Below are positions 1 to 9,100 of a DNA stretch of 64,000 bases, in pieces. The translations under genes and the position numbers were made by a program. The notes under the pieces were generated by a model. It was not told where the DNA came from. It saw only the letters and a program-made list of their open reading frames with translations, and searched no databases. This stretch comes from Prevotella sp. E2-28 (lineage in GTDB: Bacteria; Bacteroidota; Bacteroidia; Bacteroidales; Bacteroidaceae), in the NCBI RefSeq assembly GCF_022024055.1, contig NZ_CP091788.1, positions 2,108,001 to 2,172,000 of the forward strand, given 5' to 3'. How positions within the stretch are numbered: position 1 is the first letter of the stretch; each line of letters opens with the position of its first letter.

Positions 1-2039
1 ATATCCATCATATTATTTGTGGTGTCATAGAGGTTAGCCTCGAAGTCCCACTGGGCAATCATCGCCTGGTCGCTTAACGGAGCCGCTTCTACAATATCAG
101 AAGCCTCTGAGATATTCTGAGAACGGTCAACAGCCTTTACCTTATATATATAAGAGGTATTAGGCTTACAGGTGTTATCTACAAAATAGGTCTCAGTGAG
201 CTGACGGGCAATGGTGTTCCAATCTTCAGTACCCTTAGGAGCACGAACAACCATATAGCCTTCAACGTCTTCCTCTGTATTAGCCGTCCACGAAAGGCGG
301 ACAGAGGCCGACTGTGACTCAGCCAAAAGGCCTGAGGGCTTAGCAGGTGCTATCGTCTCATAGGTCACGTCAACAGGAACGAAACGGAACAGCATACGGT
401 CGTGGTTACTGCCTGTAAGCTTTGGTGTCTGAATAATATTGGCCATCGTAGAAGAGCCTGCTGATGCCAGATAAAGAGCACTCTCGCGATTGCGTACATA
501 ATAATAGCCATTGCCCACATACTTCAGATACCACTGCTCGTTGCTGGTAGGACTATCCTGCGTCCAGGCAATAATCTCAGCCTGCTCCTTAGAGTAGTTT
601 TTCACATTCATGCGGATGTTAGAATTGGCCACAGATTCTATGTCATAGAAACTATAGTCGCCACCAATACGCGGATTACAGGGCTTCACCGTCCACTGCT
701 GAGTCTGTGCACCTGTATATTTTCCCTGATTGACATTACTGCCACTTGATGTATATTTGACAGCATTTCCATTGAGACCAGAAACCTTATTAATCAGCTT
801 ATAGACACCATTGATAGGACAAGGAGGAACATTCTCACCCCAAGTAATATCAATCACGCGTTCGGCATTTGTCTGACCATTCTGATAGCCAGTACCTCCA
901 GGCATCTCCATCACAAACTCGTGTACAGGACCGAAGCCGTCATAATAGACATCGCGCTCGGTAGAGACAAACTGATAAGTAGTGGTCTTTGCCTGACGCT
1001 CGCTAGAACCAACGAAAGCCTTTACGGGGCCATCATCATGACGATAGACGCTAGCTGCTGTCCAGTTATTGCGGTGCTCGCCATAAGCCAGACGCACACC
1101 ATGACGACTAATCTGACAGAACTCACCACGCGCACGGCTATCAAAACCCCACCAAATACCAACATCCATACCATACTCCAGGCCAACCATTGCTTCTCCT
1201 ACATTATGCATCTCGTCTGCATAGCCTGTCTTACCGTCTTTTTCCAACTGTGAGAAGAAACCAGCGAAATTGTCGAACGAGCCAGCCAGCTGATGGGTAT
1301 TACCCCAATCGTAATACTGTTTGCCTGATGTGTACCATTCCAACGCCTTATCATCGTTCAGTGTATTGCCGCCTACCATAGAAATATCAGCGCAACGCGG
1401 ATACTGTTCTTTCAGAATTTTGGCAACCTGCCATTGTTTAGTAGTAGTGGCACCTTCCTCTACAGTCCAATAATCAGGTTCATTGAAAGGAGAAATTCCC
1501 ACCACAGGATGCTTTGTGTTGGCTTGCATCCAATGTACATGACTGTTAATCATTGCGGCCCAATTATTAACATTTGCACTTTTATTCTTAACAAAATACT
1601 CTGGCGGCACCCTGTCAGGATGTTGCTCATTTGGTCCCACTGCCTCTTGGTCGGCTGTAAAGACAAGGGGAAGCGTTGTACTTAACTTATTGAAAATAGT
1701 ATTTCGCTGGCGCATCACATTAATATCAGCAGTACCAAGCACAGAATCATTAGTAAGTGCAACAGAATATCGGAAAGCCGAACGGCCTATGCCAATATTC
1801 TCCTTACCCATATGATTGATACCCTTCAATAAGTTTGACTCGCTAATCCAAGCCTGATCCAAGCCCCATATAGGCTCAAAGCGTTTTCCTTCTGCCGAAA
1901 TAGCGTAAGGAATAGACACATCAGCCTTTGCATAGGCAGGCAGATACATACTTGATGAAGAGCGAACAGGCTCTTGTGAAAAAGCAGTGGTTGCACTAAG
2001 TGCAGCCACTACTAATAATATATTTCTTTTCTTACTCAT
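1..2039 (-). CDS. Secreted glycoside hydrolase with lectin-like and FN3 domains (partial)
   Basis: The reading frame starts at an ATG and runs off the left edge, so at least 679 residues are present and the C-terminus is missing. Residues 1-22 are a signal peptide ending near AFSQ. The catalytic part (about 40-370) looks like a clan GH-A (beta/alpha)8 hydrolase: an FNEPDY motif puts the likely acid/base at Glu187, and the DEMH motif near Glu276 is a candidate nucleophile. About residues 400-560 resemble a ricin-type beta-trefoil (QQW and QWYL motifs), and about 570-660 an FN3 domain. It begins two bases after the stop of the upstream hydrolase, so the two are probably co-transcribed and act on one extracellular polysaccharide. 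The family number and substrate cannot be read from the sequence. Confidence 0.8.
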   Translation of the reverse strand, partial: MSKKRNILLVVAALSATTAFSQEPVRSSSSMYLPAYAKADVSIPYAISAEGKRFEPIWGLDQAWISESNLLKGINHMGKENIGIGRSAFRYSVALTNDSVLGTADINVMRQRNTIFNKLSTTLPLVFTADQEAVGPNEQHPDRVPPEYFVKNKSANVNNWAAMINSHVHWMQANTKHPVVGISPFNEPDYWTVEEGATTTKQWQVAKILKEQYPRCADISMVGGNTLNDDKALEWYTSGKQYYDWGNTHQLAGSFDNFAGFFSQLEKDGKTGYADEMHNVGEAMVGLEYGMDVGIWWGFDSRARGEFCQISRHGVRLAYGEHRNNWTAASVYRHDDGPVKAFVGSSERQAKTTTYQFVSTERDVYYDGFGPVHEFVMEMPGGTGYQNGQTNAERVIDITWGENVPPCPINGVYKLINKVSGLNGNAVKYTSSGSNVNQGKYTGAQTQQWTVKPCNPRIGGDYSFYDIESVANSNIRMNVKNYSKEQAEIIAWTQDSPTSNEQWYLKYVGNGYYYVRNRESALYLASAGSSTMANIIQTPKLTGSNHDRMLFRFVPVDVTYETIAPAKPSGLLAESQSASVRLSWTANTEEDVEGYMVVRAPKGTEDWNTIARQLTETYFVDNTCKPNTSYIYKVKAVDRSQNISEASDIVEAAPLSDQAMIAQWDFEANLYDTTNNMMD

Positions 2040-2041
2040 TT

Positions 2042-5000
2042 TTACTTAATGATTGTCTTATACATACGACCACCGATTACCTTAATATATAAGCCAGGCT
2101 TCAACGACTCATCCTTTACACTACGTCCATCGAGGGTGTAAATACCATCCACATGTAGATTAACAATGCTCGCAGTCTGAATCTTCGTTGATATACGCTC
2201 GTTGTTAGCAGTCTTTTCTTCGTCAGTAACTCCACTGATAGGCATTGTAGGACCAGTCCAACTCTCCATCACAGGAATAGCCTCACTGTTCTTATCGGTG
2301 AACGGACGCATCATACCAGAATAGGCAGGACGCGTAGGACGAGGAGTCGTTGTTACCTTTTCAAAAGCGCCATCTTTCACATAGAAATAATTATTTCCAA
2401 CATTTCCCTGTGTAAATGAACCACGAATATTTCCAGCTCCTTCCTTTATGGAACTAACAGCTTCGCCATATTCCAGGAATTGTGCATCTGCTTCTGATGA
2501 ACGATATATACAGGGAATACCAGCTTCAGAATTTTCTATTTCCTCCAAGCACAACTGGGTATAGTCAGCATTGATACCTACAATCTGATAGAACTTCATA
2601 GTTTCTGAAGAACGGGCAGCATAAGGCAGACAGATGAGGCCATACTCATTAGGAACAACTGTCAGTTTATAAAGCGGAGTATAACGCAATGCGAAGTCAG
2701 TAGCACACCACCATCCCTCACGCTTATCATTTTTCTGATTGCTAGTAACGCCATAAGCTAACCAAGCATTAGCCTGTGCTCCCTTCTTTGAGCCTTCAAA
2801 ACCAATCGTGAAGGTCGTATTGTCTGGCAAATATATTGGAGCAGAATAAAGGGTACCCCATCGGTTCTCAACAGGCATATTCAAATCCAGATAGTCGGCT
2901 TTCAGATTCTGCGTATTCTCCGTCACCGTTCCATCTGTGATATATCCATGCTGATCAGAGAGACAATAGTGCTCAGTAGAAGCCTTTACCTCAAGGGCAT
3001 AAAGTCCATGAGTTGCACTCTTCACACCTTCCTGCTTAATAGCCATAGTCTTCGTCTCGTCAGTAGCATCAACACCTGACCACCAAGCATTCCAGCAAGT
3101 TACTCCATCCTGAGTAGCCACACGCTGATCGCCATCCTGGTAGGTACCACACTTCGTAGTCCAGTCAGAAGCCTTTGCAAAGCTGGGGCTCTTTATCTTG
3201 TCGCTGAGAATTGTCTGTGGCAGATATTCCAGAAGAGCATCCGACAAATCCGCATAAGTGGTCACCACATTATTGATTGTCTGTGCCTTCTTTGCTGCAT
3301 TCAGGATAAGACTTAGAACATCATAACCATGTAACTTCAGGGTAACCAACTTCTCGGCATATGGAATCATGTCTTCGTCAGACAAGTAATTGTATGCCAG
3401 AATAGCGTTTTTCACACTATTTGAAAGCGTTTCCAAAGCCTCTGCATCAGTAGCAGTCACGCTTGTGAGGATGTTATTCAGGTCATCATTCAGATAAGCG
3501 AACTTTGTATTATAAACCTTGAATGCCTCAGCCTTCATACGAGCCTTCTCAATACCGTCGGCAATAGCAGAGTCGCGCGTAGAGAACAACTGACAAAGTA
3601 ACATCTGATCAACCTGTGCTTTAGAACCTAGCGTATAAAGACGTACGCGAGCCTGTGAATACTGTCCGCTATTGAAATTACCAAACTGTGTAATCCAGTT
3701 GGCTGTAGAGTTATTGATATATACCTTGGGGGAAGCAGAAGCTTTTCCCTCTTCACTCACACCTAATTGACATGTATAGCCAGAAGGCATATTGCAGGAT
3801 GCTACAGAAAAATAATAATCTGTATTCGTCTTGATATCAAAAGAAGTATGTACAGCCGATTCCGTAGTCAGTGCACCATTACCGTAAGCCTGAAGGTATG
3901 AACCTCCATCATTGCCGCCACTAGTCACTGCCTGGAAGTAAGGAGCAGACAGCGGCTCGCGCTCGTTTATACCGTTTGTCCATCCTTTACCGTTTGTCCA
4001 TCCATAGAGTCCCATTTCAAAACTGCCGTTCGGAATAATATTTCCACCAAGATAATACGTCTTTTCATTAATTTCAATAGCATCGCCAGCCTGAAGTGTT
4101 GAACTAGCAGCCATCACTGTATTTGTCTTACGCTCGACATTATTGGCATCACTCAAAAGAACCTGATACTGACAACCATTCGTGGCAGCAGAGTCAACAT
4201 AAGTATAGCTGGCTGCATCTTCCTGCAAAGGGATATCAGCAATTGTTACCCACATCTTTCCTGTACCAGCCCTGCGCTGAACAGACATGCTGGCATTCAT
4301 CTCACCATTCTTGTCGGTCCATTTCAGCACTGCCACACCTGTCTTATTATTGAAATCCACAGTCAGGTCTGTGGGGTCATACTGCTTAGGAGTCTTGGGT
4401 ACAAAGTCGTATTTTCCATTGTAACCAACACCAGAGTTCATACTAGCATAATATTCACCTGCAGGAGTAAGCGAACCGTTCTTATACAAACGCGACGGAT
4501 CACGCTCGCCATTCCAATAATAGTAACGCTCTACGTAATCCCAACCGTTCATGTTAGTACAGATACGCTGTAAAGCCTCTTTCACCTGCGACTCAGTAAC
4601 TCCGCTGGCAAAAGCACCATTGCTATTCCATGAAGCACCCCAGCACCACTCTGAAATCCAGATGGGGCGCTTATACTTATCAGACCAATAGTGCATGTTT
4701 CCAAAACTTCCCTCTGCCCAATAGCAATGCAGGTCGATGATGTCGCAACGCCAACCACGTGCATCAATAGAATCGAGGAAGTCAGCCAAGAAACCTGTTG
4801 CGTTCCAGTAGTCACTACCATCCCATGAGGCAGGTGAACAAAGGCGCATACCCGTACGCATCATGTTCTCCCAGTTATTGAGAATCGTTTCCAAAGTCTG
4901 TGGATGGTCATCAGCAGTGTTTCTAGCCTCGTTATTATTCTTGGTATGAGGTGACCACGTAGACCTACCAATAGTGCGTGAAGAGGGATAGTCCTCATAG

Positions 5001-5776
5001 ATATGGTTGGGCACGCACTCATAGTCGGGAGCCATATCTTGACCTTGACTCCAGGTATAGCTGCTCTGAACATTAAGTGTAGCCATCGTAGTAGTATTAA
5101 GGTCGTTGGCGAGCTGTTTCTTACCAGCATCATACCATTTGAATACACGATACGACGAGATACTGTTGTCAAGGATACCTGGAAGAGATGCCATTTCTAC
5201 ATCTTTATCAGCTGCGATGAAACAACGGCTATAGCCGCGACCATCTCCCTTAGTAGAAAAAGTCACCATATAGCCGCGCTTTAGCTTAAACGAACTGATA
5301 CGGTTATTCAGTTTCTCATCTGTCAACGTGTTCATATAGCCATCAGAGTGCTCCAAACCGAAGTCGTTACATGAATCTCCTTCGAAATTCTTCTCTGAAT
5401 AGACAGTCAGCGGTTTGAACTTATCGCCACCTGCATAAGGCAGGATGATACAACCTAGATTATAGAGCTTAATCTGGCAGTTGGTGTTATTCACAGCCTT
5501 TGTGCCATTAATTTGAATGTACTTAAGCCATGTAGATGCTTTTGACGGTTTTACTTTATCAAAAATCAGCACTGCATGTTCAGTGTTAGTAATGTTGATA
5601 AGTCCATCACCAGCAAAGGGTGTTGTACCTGTGATGATATAATCCACATCATCACTCAGCGTCACCGTTGTGGTAACCTGTTCTACTGTTGTTTTTGTGT
5701 TAGCCGCCAAAAGACTGGTCTGGCCCAAAGCCAATAAGACAACAAGTGTCAATATGGCCGAAATTCTTTTAGTCAT
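2042..5776 (-). CDS. Multidomain secreted glycoside hydrolase, GH128/Asl1-like catalytic core
   Basis: A protein of 1244 residues. I chose the ATG that gives a clean signal peptide (MTKRIS...LLAA) rather than one 23 codons upstream that would precede the promoter. The core at about 240-440 resembles the Asl1-like catalytic domain (GH128, known for endo-beta-1,3-glucanases): Glu376 in WISEW fits the nucleophile, and Glu283 in NNNEA occupies the usual NEP acid/base position with Ala in place of Pro. An FN3-like segment, a CBM4/9-like jelly roll (starting near IIPNGSFE) and a long helical/beta region follow. The last 35 residues (GIYTLDGR...PGLYIKV..GRMYKTIIK) are a C-terminal tail common in secreted Prevotella proteins. 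The substrate is inferred only from the fold; beta-glucan is plausible. Confidence 0.75.
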   Translation of the reverse strand: MTKRISAILTLVVLLALGQTSLLAANTKTTVEQVTTTVTLSDDVDYIITGTTPFAGDGLINITNTEHAVLIFDKVKPSKASTWLKYIQINGTKAVNNTNCQIKLYNLGCIILPYAGGDKFKPLTVYSEKNFEGDSCNDFGLEHSDGYMNTLTDEKLNNRISSFKLKRGYMVTFSTKGDGRGYSRCFIAADKDVEMASLPGILDNSISSYRVFKWYDAGKKQLANDLNTTTMATLNVQSSYTWSQGQDMAPDYECVPNHIYEDYPSSRTIGRSTWSPHTKNNNEARNTADDHPQTLETILNNWENMMRTGMRLCSPASWDGSDYWNATGFLADFLDSIDARGWRCDIIDLHCYWAEGSFGNMHYWSDKYKRPIWISEWCWGASWNSNGAFASGVTESQVKEALQRICTNMNGWDYVERYYYWNGERDPSRLYKNGSLTPAGEYYASMNSGVGYNGKYDFVPKTPKQYDPTDLTVDFNNKTGVAVLKWTDKNGEMNASMSVQRRAGTGKMWVTIADIPLQEDAASYTYVDSAATNGCQYQVLLSDANNVERKTNTVMAASSTLQAGDAIEINEKTYYLGGNIIPNGSFEMGLYGWTNGKGWTNGINEREPLSAPYFQAVTSGGNDGGSYLQAYGNGALTTESAVHTSFDIKTNTDYYFSVASCNMPSGYTCQLGVSEEGKASASPKVYINNSTANWITQFGNFNSGQYSQARVRLYTLGSKAQVDQMLLCQLFSTRDSAIADGIEKARMKAEAFKVYNTKFAYLNDDLNNILTSVTATDAEALETLSNSVKNAILAYNYLSDEDMIPYAEKLVTLKLHGYDVLSLILNAAKKAQTINNVVTTYADLSDALLEYLPQTILSDKIKSPSFAKASDWTTKCGTYQDGDQRVATQDGVTCWNAWWSGVDATDETKTMAIKQEGVKSATHGLYALEVKASTEHYCLSDQHGYITDGTVTENTQNLKADYLDLNMPVENRWGTLYSAPIYLPDNTTFTIGFEGSKKGAQANAWLAYGVTSNQKNDKREGWWCATDFALRYTPLYKLTVVPNEYGLICLPYAARSSETMKFYQIVGINADYTQLCLEEIENSEAGIPCIYRSSEADAQFLEYGEAVSSIKEGAGNIRGSFTQGNVGNNYFYVKDGAFEKVTTTPRPTRPAYSGMMRPFTDKNSEAIPVMESWTGPTMPISGVTDEEKTANNERISTKIQTASIVNLHVDGIYTLDGRSVKDESLKPGLYIKVIGGRMYKTIIK

Positions 5777-5815
5777 TATAATTAAGTTTATAGTTAGTAT
5801 ATCGTATATCGTCTG

Positions 5816-5846
5816 CAAAGATAGTTGATTTATATCAAAACACAAA
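5816..5846 (-). promoter_or_regulatory. Promoter of the glycoside hydrolase pair
   Basis: On the minus strand TATCTTTG (5816-5823) fits the Bacteroidota -7 element TAnnTTTG, with TTTG at 5843-5846, 19 bases upstream, as the -33 element. Transcription would start near 5810, leaving a leader of about 34 bases before the hydrolase ATG. Confidence 0.65.
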
Positions 5847-5856
5847 ATAAATTAAT

Positions 5857-7602
5857 TTATTTTTCATTCTTGGGAATCTGTAATTCCAAATTATCTCTAT
5901 GCGCAAAGATGTGTGGCGACATGATTTCTACCCCCGCCTCATGGAAATGGTCTAGGATATTCTGGTGCAACTCCGAGTATATATCCGACAACTTATCGGT
6001 GGAATGGGTAAATGCGTTGATTTCATATTCCACATAGAAGTCATCGAGCGCCGTCACTCGCACATAAGGCAAAGGCTTCTGCAGCAGATGATGGGTAGCC
6101 TTAGCCGATGCCAGCAGCAAGTTTTCTATCAATTCGTGCTTCATATCATAGCCAATGGTCACTTTCGTATGGACAATGATACCGAAATTCTCGGCTGCGA
6201 AGGTAAAATTGGAGGTCTGCGCACTCATCAGATTCGAGTTGGGGATAGTTATCACCTCATTTTTGCGCGTCCTGACTCGCGTAACAAGTGCCGTTTTCTC
6301 AAGAACAAAGCCTTCCACCTCGCCAAAACGAATGAAATCTCCCTCTTTGAACGGACGCATATAGGTCATCACCAGTCCTGCCATCACGTTGCCCACAATC
6401 GACGTAGAGCCCAGAGAGACGATGACACCGATGAAGACCGATACCCCCTGGAATATCTCCGAATTGGAACTGGGAAGCAGAGGCCATATCATGACAAACA
6501 TGAAAGAATACAGCAACAGACGCAGGATCAGGAAGGTTGGCTGAGCCCAGTCGGCATAGAAACCATTGATTTTCAGTTTCCCCGTTGCCACCTCGTTCAG
6601 CAGATAGCGGATAGCCTTCACAATATATCGGAAGCAGATGATGATGACTATTATTTTAAAGAGGTTAGGCAGATAGCCAATCACCGACATCACGATATCC
6701 ACAAACGGATTCCAGATATACCCTAATATAGTAAAGGTAAAGGTCTTTGTCTCAGGGAATACATAGAAGAGCAGAGGCACACTGATGAGCAACTGTATCA
6801 GAATGAGGAAGATACGAAGCAGACGATAGAAGAACAGAAACAGAAGTCCTCTTCTTCGCACGTTCAGCACTTCATAATCCCTAATTCTCAAGGGGATATC
6901 CCATCGCATCACGCGTCTCAGCAGACGATAGCGCCATCTACGGTAGAGCCACAGGGTAAACCTGATCAGCAGCGTTTGTACCACAATGATGATGGCCACC
7001 CACATCAACCCGTACAGTTTCTGACGCAAACCATACTCCTCATGAATCTCAACTATCTTTGTTTTGATGACCTCTGCATACTTTGCTGCCAGTTCCTGAC
7101 GCGTCGTGTTCTGCCACAAGCCGTCCAGATCCGTCACACTAAGAATGACATCGTTGCCAGCCATGATATCACTAAAGAAGTCGCTCTCATAGACATAGAC
7201 AGAATCGGCAAACATCGTCATACGTTTACCTTGAGAAAGGATAATATGATAGGCCTGCTCTACGCGTTTCTCTGCCAGCACACCACCCTTTCGGGCATAA
7301 AGCACCAGTAACGTGTCACCCTCAATCACCAGCGGTGCTCCAGGCGTTATTGTGCGCAACGAATCTATTCGCGCCATTCGTTCGGCCTTTCTGACAGAAT
7401 CCCCCCGTCCTGTCTCAGCCAACCGTTCCTGCATCATGATGCGCTGCAACTGCAGTTCCTGCACTTGAGTACGCAGAACATGTATTAAGGAGTCGCTTTC
7501 TGACAAGACAGAATCCGTAGTCAATACAGCCTGCGCATTCACACCTAAACTAACGAATAAGCCGAAGCAAACAATTAGGATTTTATAGAAATAGGTTCTC
7601 AT
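5857..7602 (-). CDS. MscS-family mechanosensitive ion channel
   Basis: A protein of 581 residues, translated from the ATG giving the signal peptide MRTYFYKI...GVNAQA; longer starts would precede the promoter. A periplasmic segment with a short coiled coil is followed by several membrane helices (about residues 190-400). The MscS pore and beta domain follows: the helix with GSTSIVGNVMAGLVMTYMRPFKEGDFIRFGEVEGFV is the family signature, then the VITIPNSNLM segment and a C-terminal alpha/beta domain. It should gate ion and solute release on hypo-osmotic shock in the inner membrane. Its length, with a large N-terminal extension, is typical of the longer MscS-like branch. It is transcribed divergently from the trp operon. 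Confidence 0.9.
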   Translation of the reverse strand: MRTYFYKILIVCFGLFVSLGVNAQAVLTTDSVLSESDSLIHVLRTQVQELQLQRIMMQERLAETGRGDSVRKAERMARIDSLRTITPGAPLVIEGDTLLVLYARKGGVLAEKRVEQAYHIILSQGKRMTMFADSVYVYESDFFSDIMAGNDVILSVTDLDGLWQNTTRQELAAKYAEVIKTKIVEIHEEYGLRQKLYGLMWVAIIIVVQTLLIRFTLWLYRRWRYRLLRRVMRWDIPLRIRDYEVLNVRRRGLLFLFFYRLLRIFLILIQLLISVPLLFYVFPETKTFTFTILGYIWNPFVDIVMSVIGYLPNLFKIIVIIICFRYIVKAIRYLLNEVATGKLKINGFYADWAQPTFLILRLLLYSFMFVMIWPLLPSSNSEIFQGVSVFIGVIVSLGSTSIVGNVMAGLVMTYMRPFKEGDFIRFGEVEGFVLEKTALVTRVRTRKNEVITIPNSNLMSAQTSNFTFAAENFGIIVHTKVTIGYDMKHELIENLLLASAKATHHLLQKPLPYVRVTALDDFYVEYEINAFTHSTDKLSDIYSELHQNILDHFHEAGVEIMSPHIFAHRDNLELQIPKNEK

Positions 7603-7630
7603 AATATACAAAATGTAACAAATATCACTG

Positions 7631-7663
7631 CAAATATAAGAAAAAAGTTCCATATTGTACAAA
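7631..7663 (-). promoter_or_regulatory. Promoter of the MscS-like channel gene
   Basis: Minus-strand TATATTTG at 7631-7638 matches TAnnTTTG, and TTTG at 7660-7663 lies 21 bases upstream. The predicted start near 7625 gives a leader of about 23 bases. It is back to back with the trp promoter, only 14 bases away. Confidence 0.6.
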
Positions 7664-7677
7664 AAGTTCGAGAAAAA

Positions 7678-7709
7678 TTTGCACATTAAAAGGAAAATAT
7701 CTACTTTTG
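7678..7709 (+). promoter_or_regulatory. trp operon promoter
   Basis: TTTG (7678-7681), 20 bases, then TACTTTTG (7702-7709): a textbook Bacteroidota sigma-ABfr promoter. Transcription should start near 7715, about 24 bases before the trp leader peptide ATG. Confidence 0.75.
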
Positions 7710-7738
7710 CAAGCGAATTAAAGCAAAAAGTACAAAAT

Positions 7739-7789
7739 ATGAAGCAATTGTTCAATGCATGGTGGTGGCGCAACTCAAGATTTAAATAG
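7739..7789 (+). CDS. trpL: trp leader peptide
   Basis: A 16-codon reading frame translating to MKQLFNAWWWRNSRFK, with three consecutive TGG codons at 7760-7768. It lies between the trp promoter and a rho-independent terminator, ahead of trpB. By analogy with attenuators in other bacteria, its translation senses charged tRNA-Trp: a ribosome stalled on the Trp codons leaves downstream RNA free, and a ribosome at the UAG covers it. It is too short for ordinary gene finders. The combination of position, Trp codons and terminator makes the call strong, although the ribosome-binding site is only A-rich. Confidence 0.88.
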   Translation: MKQLFNAWWWRNSRFK

Positions 7790-7868
7790 TCGTGAGAAAC
7801 TTGCCATGTATATGTACATCAACCATAGAAAGAGGCTCGTCAAATCACGACGGGTCTCTTTTCTTTTA
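7789..7868 (+). promoter_or_regulatory. trp attenuator: antiterminator and terminator
   Basis: The terminator pairs 7829-7841 with 7849-7861 (13 pairs including two G-U, 7-base loop) and ends in TTTTCTTTTAAT. A competing 7-bp perfect pairing joins GTCGTGA (7789-7795) to TCACGAC (7845-7851), overlapping the terminator loop and right arm. The left segment begins at the last base of the leader stop codon. A ribosome at the stop would hide it (terminator forms); a ribosome stalled on the Trp codons about 20 bases earlier would leave it free (antiterminator forms). The mechanism is inferred from these pairings. Confidence 0.8.
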
Positions 7869-7897
7869 ATCGAATAACAACACAAAATAATAAATAT

Positions 7898-9100
7898 ATG
7901 AGTTACTTAGTTGACAAACAAGGATTTTACGGAGAGTTTGGTGGAGCCTACGTTCCTGAGATTCTCTACGCTACGGTGAAACGCCTGCAGGAAGAGTATC
8001 TGCCCATCATCGAGTCAGAGGAGTTTAAGCGCGAGTATATGACACTGCTGCGCGACTACGTAGGTCGCCCATCGCCCCTCTATCTGGCTAAGCGCATGAG
8101 CGAGAAATACGGCTGCCAGCTCTACCTGAAGCGTGAAGACCTAAACCACACTGGTGCCCACAAAATCAACAACACCATCGGTCAGATTCTGTTGGCCAAG
8201 AAGATGGGAAAGAAACGTATCATCGCCGAGACGGGTGCCGGTCAGCACGGTGTGGCTACGGCAACGGTATGTGCCTTAATGGATATGCCCTGCGTAGTGT
8301 ATCAGGGAGCGTTGGACGTTGAGCGTCAACACGTTAACGTAGAACGTATGAAAATGTTGGGCGCCGAGGTTCGTCCTGTGAAGACTGGCAACTGGACCCT
8401 GAAAGACGCCACCAACGAAGCCATTCGCGACTGGTGCTGTCACCCCAGTGACACTTTCTATATCATCGGTTCCACCGTAGGTCCTCACCCCTATCCCGAT
8501 ATGGTGGCTCGCCTTCAGAGCATCATCTCCGAGGAAATCAAGAAGCAACTCCAAGAGAAGATAGGCCGCGATTATCCCGATTACCTGATGGCTTGCGTGG
8601 GCGGTGGTTCGAATGCCGCAGGCACCATCTACCATTACATTGATGATGAGCGCGTAAAAATCGTGTTGGCAGAAGCTGGCGGAAAGGGCGTTGAGACTGG
8701 TCATACCGCAGCTACCATTCATGCCGGCCGACTGGGTATCCTTCACGGTGCCAAAACACTGGTGATGCAGACCCCCGACGGCCAAATTATCGAGGCCGAG
8801 AGTATCTCTGCCGGACTGGACTATCCTGGTATCGGACCGATGCACGCCAACCTGGCCACCCAACATCGTGCCACCGTTTATTCTATCAACGACGACGAGG
8901 CCATCCGTGCCGCCTACGAGCTGACCCGATTGGAGGGTATCATCCCCGCCCTTGAGAGTGCTCACGCTATTGCAGCCCTCCAGAAGATGACCTTCAAGCC
9001 CGAGGATGTGGTGGTACTTACCGTCAGCGGACGTGGCGATAAAGACGTAGAAACCTATCTGAACAACAAAGACTTAGCAGGTGAATATGGAAACTTTTAA
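7898..9100 (+). CDS. trpB: Tryptophan synthase beta chain
   Basis: Condenses indole with serine to give tryptophan, using pyridoxal phosphate, in a complex with TrpA. The 400 residues are the normal length. HTGAHKINN carries the PLP lysine (Lys89), and the glycine-rich phosphate-binding loop CVGGGSNAAG is intact, as is ETGAGQHG. It is the first structural gene after the attenuator, which is the usual Bacteroidota order. The frame overlaps the start of trpE, so the two are translationally coupled. Confidence 0.98.
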   Translation: MSYLVDKQGFYGEFGGAYVPEILYATVKRLQEEYLPIIESEEFKREYMTLLRDYVGRPSPLYLAKRMSEKYGCQLYLKREDLNHTGAHKINNTIGQILLAKKMGKKRIIAETGAGQHGVATATVCALMDMPCVVYQGALDVERQHVNVERMKMLGAEVRPVKTGNWTLKDATNEAIRDWCCHPSDTFYIIGSTVGPHPYPDMVARLQSIISEEIKKQLQEKIGRDYPDYLMACVGGGSNAAGTIYHYIDDERVKIVLAEAGGKGVETGHTAATIHAGRLGILHGAKTLVMQTPDGQIIEAESISAGLDYPGIGPMHANLATQHRATVYSINDDEAIRAAYELTRLEGIIPALESAHAIAALQKMTFKPEDVVVLTVSGRGDKDVETYLNNKDLAGEYGNF

